DNA of 64,000 bases from G963676095 sp963676095 (GTDB lineage: Bacteria > Bacteroidota > Bacteroidia > Bacteroidales > Prolixibacteraceae). This document shows, in pieces, positions 35,349 through 44,355 of the stretch. Where the stretch lies: NCBI GenBank assembly GCA_963676095.1, contig OY781040.1, forward strand, positions 6,882,001 through 6,946,000, written 5' to 3'. Position numbers and translations under genes: made by a program. Within the stretch, counting starts at the first letter, position 1. Each line of letters begins with the position of its first letter. The notes below the pieces were generated by a model that was not told where the DNA came from, ran no database searches, and worked only from the letters and a program-made list of their open reading frames with translations.

Positions 35349-36521
35349 ATGAATGAATTTATAGATAAAACATATTGGATTGCCATTGCTCATTTACCCA
35401 AATGGCACACTGAAAGAATAAACCGGTTAATTGTACAGGTTGTGCATGAAAGGAAAATGGCGTGGCCTGAATTCTTTGAACTGGACAAAAAAAAATGGCA
35501 TGAAATATTTGCCTTTACCAATAAAGAGTTGGATGATATTGAGTTTACAAAAAACGATTTACCACGCCTGGCTTTTATTGCAGAGCAATTACAAAATGAG
35601 GGGTTTCAGATAATTCCTGTAAATTCTCCCGATTATCCTGCAGTTTTAAAGGAAAACCTGAAAATAAAAAGCAGTCCGCCTGTTTTATACATTAAAGGAC
35701 GGAAAGGATTACTGCACGAAGATGCGGTGGCCATTGTTGGTTCAAGAAAAGCTGGTAAAACCGCATTGGATTTTACGAACCACGTGGCAAAAAAGAGTGT
35801 TAAAGAATCAAAGGTTGTTGTTAGCGGATTTGCCAAAGGAGTCGACAAACAAGCTCTTGACAGCGCAATAGAAGCAAACGGGAAAAGCATTATTGTATTG
35901 CCGCAGGGTATTCTTACCTTCCAGTCGGGCTTTAAAAAATACTATGAACCTATTGTTAATGGGAATATACTGGTTTTAAGTGCCTTTTTCCCGAAAGCAG
36001 GTTGGGATGTTGGTCTGGCTATGGCCCGGAATGCCTATATCTATGGGTTGGCCAAAGAAATATATGTTGCAGAATCGGATAGTAAAGGTGGTACCTGGGA
36101 AGGGGCCATGGACGGATTGAAAAGGCAACGCAAAATCTATGTCAGAATCCCGGGGCCAAAGGAAAAAAATGCAAACCAAAAACTAATTGAACTTGGGGCC
36201 CTTCCGGTAAATATGGACGGCATTGTTACAGATATAAACGCAAAGGTTTCCAAACAGTTGTTTGAACCGTCCCCACATCAAACGGTAAGCGAACCCAAAG
36301 CCGCCGATTATAACAGGCAAAGAAATTATGAAAAAGAAATACTCGAGTTTTTAGGAAAAGGTACATATACATCAAAAGAAATTCTTCTTGCATTAAAAAT
36401 TGACTGGAAAAGCCGGGAACTGACCACCTTTTTAAAGAAAAATCCAAATGTAAAAGCAATAGCCGGCAAGCCGGCAAAATACACCCGGAATAATGTCATA
36501 TCGGCTTCATTATTTGAATAA
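35349..36521 (+). CDS. DprA/SMF-like Rossmann-fold protein, ShosA-like partner
   Basis: A 390-aa protein. Residues 1-95 are a helical N-terminal region. The DprA/SMF Rossmann domain lies at about 95-280, with VAIVGSRKAG, VVVSGFAKGVDKQALDSA and IVLPQGI, the LOG-like nucleotide or ssDNA-binding site. The C-terminus (about 325-390) resembles a winged helix (YTSKEILLALKIDWKSREL). The frame reaches a TTG at 35343, but ATG 35349 is preferred. It begins 12 bases after the RecQ-PRTase stop, so they are co-translated. In ShosTA-like systems the DprA homologue restrains the PRTase toxin, and I infer the same here. Confidence 0.88.
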   Translation: MNEFIDKTYWIAIAHLPKWHTERINRLIVQVVHERKMAWPEFFELDKKKWHEIFAFTNKELDDIEFTKNDLPRLAFIAEQLQNEGFQIIPVNSPDYPAVLKENLKIKSSPPVLYIKGRKGLLHEDAVAIVGSRKAGKTALDFTNHVAKKSVKESKVVVSGFAKGVDKQALDSAIEANGKSIIVLPQGILTFQSGFKKYYEPIVNGNILVLSAFFPKAGWDVGLAMARNAYIYGLAKEIYVAESDSKGGTWEGAMDGLKRQRKIYVRIPGPKEKNANQKLIELGALPVNMDGIVTDINAKVSKQLFEPSPHQTVSEPKAADYNRQRNYEKEILEFLGKGTYTSKEILLALKIDWKSRELTTFLKKNPNVKAIAGKPAKYTRNNVISASLFE

Positions 36522-36529
36522 ATGATAAG

Positions 36530-36781
36530 ATGACCGATTTGCTAATCTTGGACGAGCCTAAAGATGCTATTGTTACCGGCAATACATTTAAAGAAAACAC
36601 AACGGCCACAGGGCTTAACTATCGACCGGTGTTTAATCTCAGTTCTGCAGAGAACCTGAGCGAGCTCATCAAAAAGTTTATCCGCGACGAGCTGCAGAAA
36701 TCGCAATCACTGGCAGAATTAGGCGAAGTTGTTCCCGACCGTGTCGAAGAAGTAAAAAAGCTGAAGCCGGCGGGCAAGTGA
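36530..36781 (+). CDS. Small hypothetical protein (83 aa) of the DprA operon
   Basis: An 83-aa soluble protein starting 8 bases after the dprA-like stop. It has no signal peptide. The second half is helical and charged (IKKFIRDELQKSQSLAEL). I do not recognise it. Tight spacing and the same direction place it in the XRE/RecQ-PRTase/DprA operon, where it may be a further component or a regulator. Confidence 0.55.
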   Translation: MTDLLILDEPKDAIVTGNTFKENTTATGLNYRPVFNLSSAENLSELIKKFIRDELQKSQSLAELGEVVPDRVEEVKKLKPAGK

Positions 36782-36859
36782 AGGCAAAGCTAAGCTTGCC
36801 TGAACTTTGCCGAACGGGAGCGGTTTACGTGAAACGAAAGCGGCGGACAAACGGGAAAA

Positions 36860-37992
36860 ATGAGAACTGAAGTAAATATCAATGCAGATATGCTTACCTG
36901 GGTAATATCCCGGGCAGGATATGATTTGCATGAATTTACAGCCAAATTACCTAAAATAGCTGATTGGATTGAGGGTACAGAAAAGCCAACAATCAAACAA
37001 CTGGAAGCTTTCGCTAAAAAAGTACATCTTCCGTTTGGGTATTTATTTTTACCCAAGCCACCGGTTGAGAAAATTCCTATTCCGTACTTTCGAAGCAATG
37101 GGAATAGAACAGAACGGGTAAGTATCAATGTATATGACTTATGCTGCAACGCCAAGATTGGCAGAGAGAGTATCTGAGGGATAATGACGTTGAAAGATTA
37201 CAATTTGTCGGTGCATATAACCAGATAAGTGACGTTGAAAAAATAGTTCTAAATATAAGAAACGTACTGGGTTTGGCGGAGAATTGGGCCGGCAATTACA
37301 GAACATGGGAAGATGCATTAAATCATCTGGTTGAAATAATAGAAGATAAAGGGGTAATTACTGTATTTAACGGAGTTGTTGAAAATAATACGAGCCGTCC
37401 AATAGATGTTGAAGAATGCAGAGGATTTGTTCTTGTTGATGAATATGCGCCATTTATGTTTGTTAATAATGCTGACAGTAAATCTGCTCAGATGTTTACA
37501 ATAGTTCACGAATTGGCGCACATATGGACCGGTCATAGCGCTGGATTTGATTTCAGGAAACTACAACCAGCTGATGACCCCGTTGAAAAGCTTTGTGACC
37601 AGGTAGCTGCTGAATTTTTAGTCCCCAAACTGGCCTTTAACGAAATATGGCAAGGAATTGCCGGGTTAAATAAATATTCCAGATATTTTAAAGTGAGCGA
37701 GATTGTTATCGCCCGGAGAGCTTTGGATTTAGGAAAAATAACAAAAGCTGAATTCTTCAAATTTTATGAAGAGTATCGTACCATAGAATTTGACAGGAAA
37801 AAGTCTCAAGGTGCCGGAGGGAATTTTTATGCGACGGCAAAAAAAAGACTTAGCATAACTTTTGCACATCATATTGAACGTGCAGTAAAGTCCGGCGACC
37901 TTCTTTACAGAGATGCTTATAAATTAACAAACATGAAAGGAGACACCTTTGATAAGTTTTTCAACCAACATCTGAATAAATGCACCAAATAA
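36860..37992 (+). pseudogene. XRE-ImmA/IrrE (M78) metallopeptidase, frameshifted
   Basis: Two overlapping frames encode one protein. The first part (36860-37130) has an atypical helix-turn-helix and the motif LPFGYLFLPKPPVEKIPIPYFR. The second part (from about 37135) resumes with LQRQDWQREYL and carries the zinc protease site HELAHIWTGH plus the helper Glu in CDQVAAEFLVP. The join needs a shift consistent with loss of one base near 37130-37145. Intact relatives are about 370-380 residues. M78 proteases often cleave a repressor to activate defence or mobile-element genes. A start at ATG 37141 could yield the protease half alone. Confidence 0.82.
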
Positions 37993-38044
37993 ATACGGGG
38001 AACCAGATGGGCAATATACCAGAAACGCAGGGCAAACAAATGGA

Positions 38045-38371
38045 ATGTATAGAACGCCTACCGGGACGCACGTAGAGACGCACAGCCGTGCGTCTCTACA
38101 ACAACCATTACCGTTCATCAGGAAACAAAAATCAATATCTTCATTTCCCGGTGATTTCAAATCGGCAATAAATTCCAAAATAGACGATTATATTGATGAA
38201 CACCATCCGGAAATTTCCAAATACAACCGGGATAATCATTTTTTTCAACCCATTTATCACGACCATATTATCCGGAACGAACAATCCTGTCAAAATATTT
38301 CGGAATGCATCCTCAATAATCCTGCAAAATGGGGTGACGATCAATTCAATCCATCAAATAAAACGGTCTGA
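38045..38371 (+). pseudogene. C-terminal relic of a REP-associated tyrosine transposase (RAYT), copy 1
   Basis: The open frame reads through the REP palindrome (VETHSRASLQQ), then SFPGDFKSAINSKIDDYID, and ends with HDHIIRNEQSCQNISECI, a few residues and NPAKWGDDQFNP. That last block is the conserved C-terminus of Bacteroidota Y1-type (IS200-like) REP-associated transposases. The N-terminal HUH and catalytic Tyr region is missing, so it cannot be active. It shares about 260 bp with 59864-60126. Confidence 0.7.
38072..38099. repeat. REP-like palindrome, copy 1
   Basis: GTAGAGACGCAC (38072-38083) and GTGCGTCTCTAC (38088-38099) flank a 4-base centre. The same 28-bp palindrome, perfect, is at 59931-59958. 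Confidence 0.85.
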
Positions 38372-38574
38372 GAGATACTACAAAATGAAGAGCTGATTCA
38401 TAAAAAGAATAACCAGCTTGTATTTCCGAAGCGAGGTTTGCACACCCAGATATATAATTTGGGGCCTGAGACTATCGTTATGCTCATCCAACAAATGAAC
38501 GTAACGAATTTTATCATTAACCTATTTGACTTTAAGGGAGATTGGCGTAAATTGAGGGGACAGAAGCTAAATCT
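38372..38574. other. Unassigned sequence between two mobile-element relics
   Basis: No convincing frame on either strand. It probably belongs to the decayed recombinase gene that follows. Confidence 0.3.
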
Positions 38575-38693
38575 AAATTTATGGGAACCGATATCAGGTA
38601 CATTCAGCAGTTGCTGGGACATTCGAATATAAAGACCACAATTATTTTACAAATATTAGTAATAAAGCCATCACAGGATACAAAACACGTTAA
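38575..38693 (+). pseudogene. C-terminal relic of a tyrosine recombinase (XerD/integrase-like)
   Basis: The frame reads MGTDIRYIQQLLGHSNIKTT and, after a one-base loss, YFTNISNKAITGYKTR to a TAA at 38691. This is the canonical integrase C-terminus, with the catalytic HxxR-region His (LLGHS) and nucleophile Tyr, joined across a frameshift. Everything upstream is lost. It marks a former integrated element beside the defence genes. Confidence 0.75.
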
Positions 38694-38738
38694 AAGAAAC
38701 GCCTTTAAATCAAATAATTATATCAAATAAAAAAAATA

Positions 38739-38775
38739 ACAACTATGTAATAACTTTGTGATATTACATAGTTGT
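38739..38775. repeat. 14-bp inverted repeat between the recombinase relic and the DUF4365 gene
   Basis: ACAACTATGTAATA (38739-38752) and TATTACATAGTTGT (38762-38775) are perfect arms around a 9-base spacer. No T-tract follows. The site lies 32 bases before ATG 38808 and could be an operator, a terminator of the recombinase, or a recombination site. Confidence 0.7.
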
Positions 38776-38807
38776 GTGCTATATAAACCAGACAGTATGA
38801 AACAAAG

Positions 38808-39827
38808 ATGACAATAGATGATAATTCATATTTTCCTAGAATTAATCGCTCGACAGTAACAGGAGAGAAAGGAATAACAATTCTAAAAGAGATTATAGAG
38901 AACAATCTAGGTTGGTTTTTTAGAGAAAATCACCTTGAGCAGGACTTTGGAATTGATGGATATATGGATATTATAACTGAATCTGGTCAAATAACTGGTA
39001 AATCAATCGCTTTTCAATTAAAAAGTGGAAGTTCTTATTTTACAGAACAGAATGAAATCGGTTTTATTTTTAGAGGTGAACGCAAACATCTCAACTATTA
39101 TTTAAATCTCGACATTCCGATTTTAATTATTCTTATCGATTTAGATAATAAAAATGCATTTTGGGAAGTATTTGACGGAGCAAAAACAGAGCAAGCTGGC
39201 AAGAATTGGAAAATGACAATTCCTCGGAGAAATCAATTAAATAATCACTCGGAAAAAAAATTATTGAAATTTGTAGGTCCAATAACTGATTATGTATCAC
39301 AATTGGAGAGTAAGTGGAAACTTAATCAATTATTACAAACAGGTAGCCAGAGAATAATTTTCAGAATTCCGAAACAAGAGATTTTACAAAATAAATTTGA
39401 TTTTATTATTAATGCATTAAAAAGAGTTCAGTCTACACCAGAGTTAATTTTAAATCTTAAAAGCAAGATTGATATAAGTTTCGATGATTATGACGATGAT
39501 ACAAGAGAATTATACGAAATTACAGAAGTAAAAAGTTGGATTAAAAAACTATTTAGCCGCTCTAATTGCTGGCCATATTTAATGGCATTAGATAGAGCTT
39601 CTGGTTTTCTCAAACTTGCATTCTTTTGTTTTGTTCCAATAAAAGAAAAACATATTGTTGGCCACAGATACAAGCTTGAGTTTGACACAAAACACTCATC
39701 AGTTTTTGTAACTGATTTATTTGAAAAGCTAAATGATTATTGTGAACAAAACGGACTGAGTGAACAGACTAATATTGAAATCTCTAATAAGATTATGAGA
39801 TATTTTGTACATGGAATTCAAGATTAA
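38808..39827 (+). CDS. DUF4365 domain protein, restriction-endonuclease-like
   Basis: A 339-aa soluble protein. Residues 15-150 match the DUF4365 pattern: ENNLGWFFRENHLEQDFGIDGYMD, then GKSIAFQLKSGSS (spacing D-x..-QxK). This is the layout of a PD-(D/E)xK-like nuclease core, with Asp on strand 2 and the QxK motif replacing ExK. The C-terminal half is helical and not recognised. DUF4365 proteins are common in defence islands and some are part of multi-gene systems; a single-gene effector is possible here. The gene is notably AT-rich and stands alone behind the inverted repeat. Confidence 0.8.
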   Translation: MTIDDNSYFPRINRSTVTGEKGITILKEIIENNLGWFFRENHLEQDFGIDGYMDIITESGQITGKSIAFQLKSGSSYFTEQNEIGFIFRGERKHLNYYLNLDIPILIILIDLDNKNAFWEVFDGAKTEQAGKNWKMTIPRRNQLNNHSEKKLLKFVGPITDYVSQLESKWKLNQLLQTGSQRIIFRIPKQEILQNKFDFIINALKRVQSTPELILNLKSKIDISFDDYDDDTRELYEITEVKSWIKKLFSRSNCWPYLMALDRASGFLKLAFFCFVPIKEKHIVGHRYKLEFDTKHSSVFVTDLFEKLNDYCEQNGLSEQTNIEISNKIMRYFVHGIQD

Positions 39828-39839
39828 ATACAGCACAAA

Positions 39840-40150
39840 ATAAATAGGCGTTCTAGTGGACACAGAGCTAAGCAGGAACGGCAGGTTGAACTACATCCCG
39901 GTAAATTATGCTATGGAGTTATCAAAGGGAGTTCTGTTCTGAACGATGCGGTCGGATGATGGAAAAATGGTACCGGGAAATTGAGAATAAATATCCCGGC
40001 AAACGGTGTTATGAAATGATGGTTATGCCCAATCCTATTCAGGTATGATCGAAAATACGGATGATCGCATACATGGATTGATTTAAAACCATGACCACCA
40101 ATGAATACATCCGTGGGGTAAAAAAACAAAAAAACGAACAGACAATTTGC
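39840..40150 (+). pseudogene. Degraded REP-associated transposase (RAYT) relic
   Basis: Broken plus-strand pieces spell EKWYREIENKYPGKRCYEMM, VMPN, and, after frameshifts, FKTMTTNEYIRGVKK. These match successive blocks of Bacteroidota RAYT proteins (the VMPNHIH metal motif region and the WFKTMTTNEYI helix). The VMPNHxH motif here is VMPNPIQ, so the metal-binding His residues are lost. Confidence 0.65.
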
Positions 40151-40202
40151 TGCTAAAAAGAAAAAACGAATAATGAATAGCCGGAGCACCCGCTGATAGA
40201 TG

Positions 40203-40210
40203 TATCTTTG
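40203..40210 (+). promoter_or_regulatory. -7 box upstream of hsdM
   Basis: TATCTTTG is a perfect TAnnTTTG element 31 bases before ATG 40242. No good -33 TTTG lies at the right distance. Confidence 0.45.
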
Positions 40211-40241
40211 GGTTTTTAAATTAAAGGACTGAAAATACAGA

Positions 40242-41798
40242 ATGGCAAAAAAGAACGGAAACGATAAACCGATAGAAGTGACCCTTTGGGATGCTGCGAA
40301 TAAACTGAGAGGAAGCGTTGAACCCGCTGAATATAAACACGTAGTTTTAGGACTGATTTTCTTAAAGTTTGCAAGCGACAAGTTTGAGGAACAACGGGCC
40401 AGGCTCATTGCCGAAGGCAAAAAAAAGTACATCGAGATGGCTGACTTTTATAATATGAACAACGTGTTCTTTCTGGAAGAAACCAGCCGTTGGAATTACC
40501 TGATAAAAAAATCCAAGCAAAACGATATTGCACTGCTTATTGATACGGCTCTTCACTCCATTGAAAAAAACAACAAAGTATTGAAAGGGGCACTACCCGA
40601 CAACTACTTTTCACGTTTGGGACTGGATGTTACCAAACTGGCTTCACTGCTCGACACCATCAACGATATTGATACCACCAAAGACCCCAGGCAAGATGTC
40701 GTGGGCAAAGTGTACGAATACTTCCTGTCAAAATTTGCGTTGGCAGAAGGAAAAGGCAAGGGCGAATTTTATACGCCCAAAAGCATTGTAAACCTTATTG
40801 CCGAAATGATAGAACCTTACAAAGGTATTATTTACGACCCAGCCTGCGGTTCGGGCGGTATGTTTGTGCAATCCATCAAATTTATTGAGGCACACCACGG
40901 AAACAAAAAAGAAGTTTCCATTTACGGACAGGAATACACCAACACCACTTACAAACTGGCAAAGATGAACCTTGCCATTCGTGGCATTTCGGGCAACCTG
41001 GGCGAAAAAGCAGCCAATACTTTTTTGGATGACCAGCACAAAGACCTGAAAGCCGATTTTATTATGGCAAACCCACCATTTAACCAAAAAGACTGGCGGG
41101 CCGAAAATGAATTAATTGACGACCCGCGCTGGCGGGGCTACGATGTGCCACCTAAAAGTAATGCCAATTACGGCTGGATTTTAAATATGGTGAGCAAACT
41201 CAGCAATAACGGTGTGGCTGGTTTTATTTTGGCAAACGGCGCATTGAGTGGCGGCGGCGATGAATACAAAATACGCCGGAAACTCATTGAAAATAATCTG
41301 GTGGAAGCCATTTTGGTATTACCGCAAGATATGTTTTACACCACCAACATCAGTGTTACGCTTTGGATTGTCAATAAAAACAAAAAAGCACAGATCAAAA
41401 AAGTAGGTGATGAACCCCGGAACTTACGTACCCGGGAAAAAGAAATCCTGTTTATGGATTTACGGCAAATGGGTGTTCCGTTTGAAAAAAAATACATTCA
41501 GTTTTCTGAAGATGATATTAAAAAAATAACAGGCACTTATCACCAATGGCAAACCAGGGAAATTGAAAATGTTCCGGAATTCTGCTATTCTGCTTCGTTG
41601 GACGAAGTTGCCAAAAAGGATTTTTCGCTCGTTCCGAGCAAGTACATTGAATTTTTAAACCGGGACGAGGATATTGACTTCGACGAGAAAATGAAAAGCC
41701 TGCAAAGCGAGTTCGCCGAACTGCTGAAAGCCGAAGCAGCATCTAAAAATGATTTACTAACTGTGTTTAAAGAATTAGGTTATGAAATCAAATTATAG
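40242..41798 (+). CDS. hsdM: Type I restriction-modification DNA methyltransferase subunit (HsdM)
   Basis: A 518-aa N6-adenine methyltransferase subunit. An N-terminal HsdM helical domain (residues 1-150) leads to SAM motif I DPACGSGGMFVQ (about 200) and catalytic motif IV NPPFNQKDW (about 275). The arrangement and length are typical. It modifies host DNA together with HsdS. Its 3' end overlaps hsdS by 17 bases, so the two are translationally coupled. Confidence 0.97.
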   Translation: MAKKNGNDKPIEVTLWDAANKLRGSVEPAEYKHVVLGLIFLKFASDKFEEQRARLIAEGKKKYIEMADFYNMNNVFFLEETSRWNYLIKKSKQNDIALLIDTALHSIEKNNKVLKGALPDNYFSRLGLDVTKLASLLDTINDIDTTKDPRQDVVGKVYEYFLSKFALAEGKGKGEFYTPKSIVNLIAEMIEPYKGIIYDPACGSGGMFVQSIKFIEAHHGNKKEVSIYGQEYTNTTYKLAKMNLAIRGISGNLGEKAANTFLDDQHKDLKADFIMANPPFNQKDWRAENELIDDPRWRGYDVPPKSNANYGWILNMVSKLSNNGVAGFILANGALSGGGDEYKIRRKLIENNLVEAILVLPQDMFYTTNISVTLWIVNKNKKAQIKKVGDEPRNLRTREKEILFMDLRQMGVPFEKKYIQFSEDDIKKITGTYHQWQTREIENVPEFCYSASLDEVAKKDFSLVPSKYIEFLNRDEDIDFDEKMKSLQSEFAELLKAEAASKNDLLTVFKELGYEIKL

Positions 41799-43020
41799 AC
41801 GGATTGGCGAACATATTCGGCTCGTAGATGAACGAAACAAAGACTTGAAAGTTGAAACGCTATTAGGGCTTACAATCAACAAACAGTTTATCCCATCGGT
41901 AGCGAATACTGTTGGAACAGATATGGCTAATTATAAAATCATTCGAAAAAATCAATTTGCTTGTAGCACAATGCAGGTAAGGCGTGATAAAAAAATGCCC
42001 GTCGCTTTGTTGCAGGAAATGGATGAAGCCATTATTTCACAAGCCTACCCGATATTTGAAGTAAAAGATGAACAAGAACTTCTGCCCGAATATTTAATGA
42101 TGTGGTTTACTCGATCAGAGTTTGACAGAGAGGCTTGTTTTCACGCAGTGGGTGGTGTAAGAGGAAGTTTGGAATGGGAAGATTTTGAAAATTTACAACT
42201 ACCAATTCCTCCCATTACCCAACAACGTGAAATCGTAAAAGAATACAACACTATACAAAGCCGCATAAACCACAACAACCAACTGATACAAAAGCTCGAA
42301 GAAACCGCACAGGCTATTTATAAACAATGGTTTATTGATTTTGAATTCCCTGATGAAAATGGAAATCCTTATAAAAGTTTCGGTGGTAAAATGGTTTGGA
42401 ATGAGGAATTGGATAATGAGATTCCGGAGGGATGGAAAGTTGGAAAGATTAAAAATATTTGTAGTAAAATCGGAAGTGGCTCTACGCCAACTGGAGGAAA
42501 GGAAAGTTATTCAGATTCAGGAATTTCTCTTATTAGAAGCACAAATGTTTTTGACTACAATTTCTCATATGATGATTTGGCTTTTATTAATGACAAACAA
42601 GCAGATAAGTTGAAAAATGTAGAAGTCAAGGAAAATGATGTTCTCTTCAATATTACAGGGGTTTCGGTTGCAAGATGTTGTATGGTGCCTAAAAATGTTT
42701 TGCCAGCAAGAGTTAATCAGCACGTAATGATTATTAGACCATTTTGTAATCTGAATATTTCTTACTACCTGCTTCTAAATCTATGTTCCACTGATAGTAA
42801 AAATGCTTTGTTAGGAATTAGTCAATCGGGATCAACGAGAGAAGCCATTACAAAATCAGAAATCGAAGAATTTGAAATAGTTATGCCTGAAGCTAATAGA
42901 CTCAAGGAGTTTAATTGCACAATGAAAAAGATATTTTCATTTAAGGATTTGAAATCATTAGAAAACCAAAAGCTATCGGAACTGAAAGAATTGCTTCTTT
43001 CGAAATTGGCAAGTGTCTGA
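41782..43020 (+). CDS. hsdS: Type I restriction-modification specificity subunit (HsdS)
   Basis: A 412-aa subunit with two target-recognition domains (about 1-150 and 200-360), each followed by a conserved helical spacer: PPITQQREIVKEYNTIQSRI after the first, and FKDLKSLENQKLSELKELLL at the end. The first TRD reads VGGVRGSLEWEDFENLQLPIP and the second GISQSGSTREAITKSEIEEF. The pair sets the bipartite recognition sequence, which cannot be read from the protein. It is full length, so the system should be able to modify and restrict. Confidence 0.95.
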   Translation: MKSNYRRIGEHIRLVDERNKDLKVETLLGLTINKQFIPSVANTVGTDMANYKIIRKNQFACSTMQVRRDKKMPVALLQEMDEAIISQAYPIFEVKDEQELLPEYLMMWFTRSEFDREACFHAVGGVRGSLEWEDFENLQLPIPPITQQREIVKEYNTIQSRINHNNQLIQKLEETAQAIYKQWFIDFEFPDENGNPYKSFGGKMVWNEELDNEIPEGWKVGKIKNICSKIGSGSTPTGGKESYSDSGISLIRSTNVFDYNFSYDDLAFINDKQADKLKNVEVKENDVLFNITGVSVARCCMVPKNVLPARVNQHVMIIRPFCNLNISYYLLLNLCSTDSKNALLGISQSGSTREAITKSEIEEFEIVMPEANRLKEFNCTMKKIFSFKDLKSLENQKLSELKELLLSKLASV

Positions 43021-43042
43021 ACACGATTTTAAAGATTACAGG

Positions 43043-43450
43043 ATGGACAAGATTAAAGAAGAAAATATAAACGAGCTAACCCACAAAATTATAGGTTGTG
43101 CAATGCAGGTACACCGGGTTTTGGGAAATGGTTTTCAGGAAGTCATTTATCAGCGGTCGCTTGCAATTGAAATGCGATACGCAGGTTTGGAATTTGAACG
43201 GGAAAAAGAAATGCCTATATTTTACAGGGATGAAAATGTGGGGACAAGACGAGTTGATTTCTTTGTAGAGGGTAAAGTAATGGTTGAGCTGAAAGCCATT
43301 GAAAAACTGGAAGATGTTCATAAAGCACAAGCGATAAACTATTGCGAAGCATACAACATTGCCGATGGTTTACTCATCAACTTTGGTGGTAAAAGTTTAG
43401 ATTTTAAAAGGGTTTACAATAAAAATCTTGTGATCCCAAAAATCAAGTAA
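43043..43450 (+). CDS. GxxExxY family protein (PD-(D/E)xK nuclease-like)
   Basis: A 135-aa single-domain protein. The name-giving motif is GFQEVIY (G-x2-E-x2-Y). It is followed by RVDFFVEGKVMVELKA, the Asp and ExK pattern of a PD-(D/E)xK nuclease core. The frame runs upstream to a GTG (43013) overlapping hsdS by 8 bases; ATG 43043 is preferred. It is the first of four genes inserted between hsdS and hsdR. The function in this context is unknown, and an anti-phage or DNA-end role is inference. Confidence 0.88.
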   Translation: MDKIKEENINELTHKIIGCAMQVHRVLGNGFQEVIYQRSLAIEMRYAGLEFEREKEMPIFYRDENVGTRRVDFFVEGKVMVELKAIEKLEDVHKAQAINYCEAYNIADGLLINFGGKSLDFKRVYNKNLVIPKIK

Positions 43451-43488
43451 TCGTGTTCAGACAATTAGCAACAGTAGAAAATTAAAAG

Positions 43489-44292
43489 ATGGCAGAAAAA
43501 AGAAAGTGTTTTCCACGAGCTGTTATGAAGGGTATCTCCCAAATCTTGGGTGATACTAAAACGGGTTTATCAGGTACAGAGATACAGAATTTACTTGCCC
43601 AGGTACAAATAGTTGATATTGAGCCTGCAATAACCAAATGGAAAAGGATTTTCAGTGCTTTTGCAAATTACCAAAACAAATCGCAGTGCTCTAATGCAAT
43701 TTTGAATTTTATTAAAGAAGCATTATCGCCCGCAAAATTTGTTAATAATCAAATTGAATTTGAGGAAAAACGGTCGCTTATTAATCAACAATTACACTTT
43801 GTAGGCTACCGATATAATGAAAACGGAACTATCAATGAAATAACACAGGCAAAAACAATATCCGAAGCACAGCTTAAAGCAGACAATTTGAAATCGAAAT
43901 TGGAGTTGAGAGAAACTCATTTTGAAATATTTAAATACTGTAAAGCTGAATTAATAAGTAATAACTACTTTCATTCTGTTTTCGAAGCAAACAAAGGATT
44001 GTTTCAAAGGATTAGAGAATTATCGTCGTATTCTGAGGATGGAAATCGTTTAATTGAATATGTTTTCAGCAGCAATCCGGTTTTAATCATTAATAATTTT
44101 CAAACCAAATCAGAAAAAGATGAGCATACCGGATTTTGCAACTTATTAAAAGGACTTTGCGGAATGTTTCGCAACACTGAAGCGCACGAACCAAAAATCA
44201 GCTGGAATATTTCTGAACAAGATGCACTCGAAATTTTAGCGATGATATCTTACTGCCACAGAAGATTAGATAATGCACAAGAAATAAGATAG
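43489..44292 (+). CDS. TIGR02391 family HEPN-domain protein
   Basis: A 267-aa soluble protein. The C-terminal 130 residues match the TIGR02391 (Ymh-like) domain, with ELISNNYFHSVFEANKGLFQRI and MFRNTEAHEPKISW. RNTEAH fits the HEPN RNase motif R-x4-H, so this may be an RNase effector of abortive infection. The N-terminal half is helical and unassigned. It is plus strand, in line with the hsd operon, 38 bases after the GxxExxY gene. Confidence 0.82.
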   Translation: MAEKRKCFPRAVMKGISQILGDTKTGLSGTEIQNLLAQVQIVDIEPAITKWKRIFSAFANYQNKSQCSNAILNFIKEALSPAKFVNNQIEFEEKRSLINQQLHFVGYRYNENGTINEITQAKTISEAQLKADNLKSKLELRETHFEIFKYCKAELISNNYFHSVFEANKGLFQRIRELSSYSEDGNRLIEYVFSSNPVLIINNFQTKSEKDEHTGFCNLLKGLCGMFRNTEAHEPKISWNISEQDALEILAMISYCHRRLDNAQEIR

Positions 44293-44355
44293 ATATGAGA
44301 GTTTATCCGGATAATTGTGTAATTCAAGATTTAAAGAAAAATTGAAAAAAGCATA

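Noticed and set aside
39911..40432. Minus-strand frame of 173 codons
   Set aside because: Antisense to hsdM and the RAYT relic, both of which are recognisable on the plus strand.
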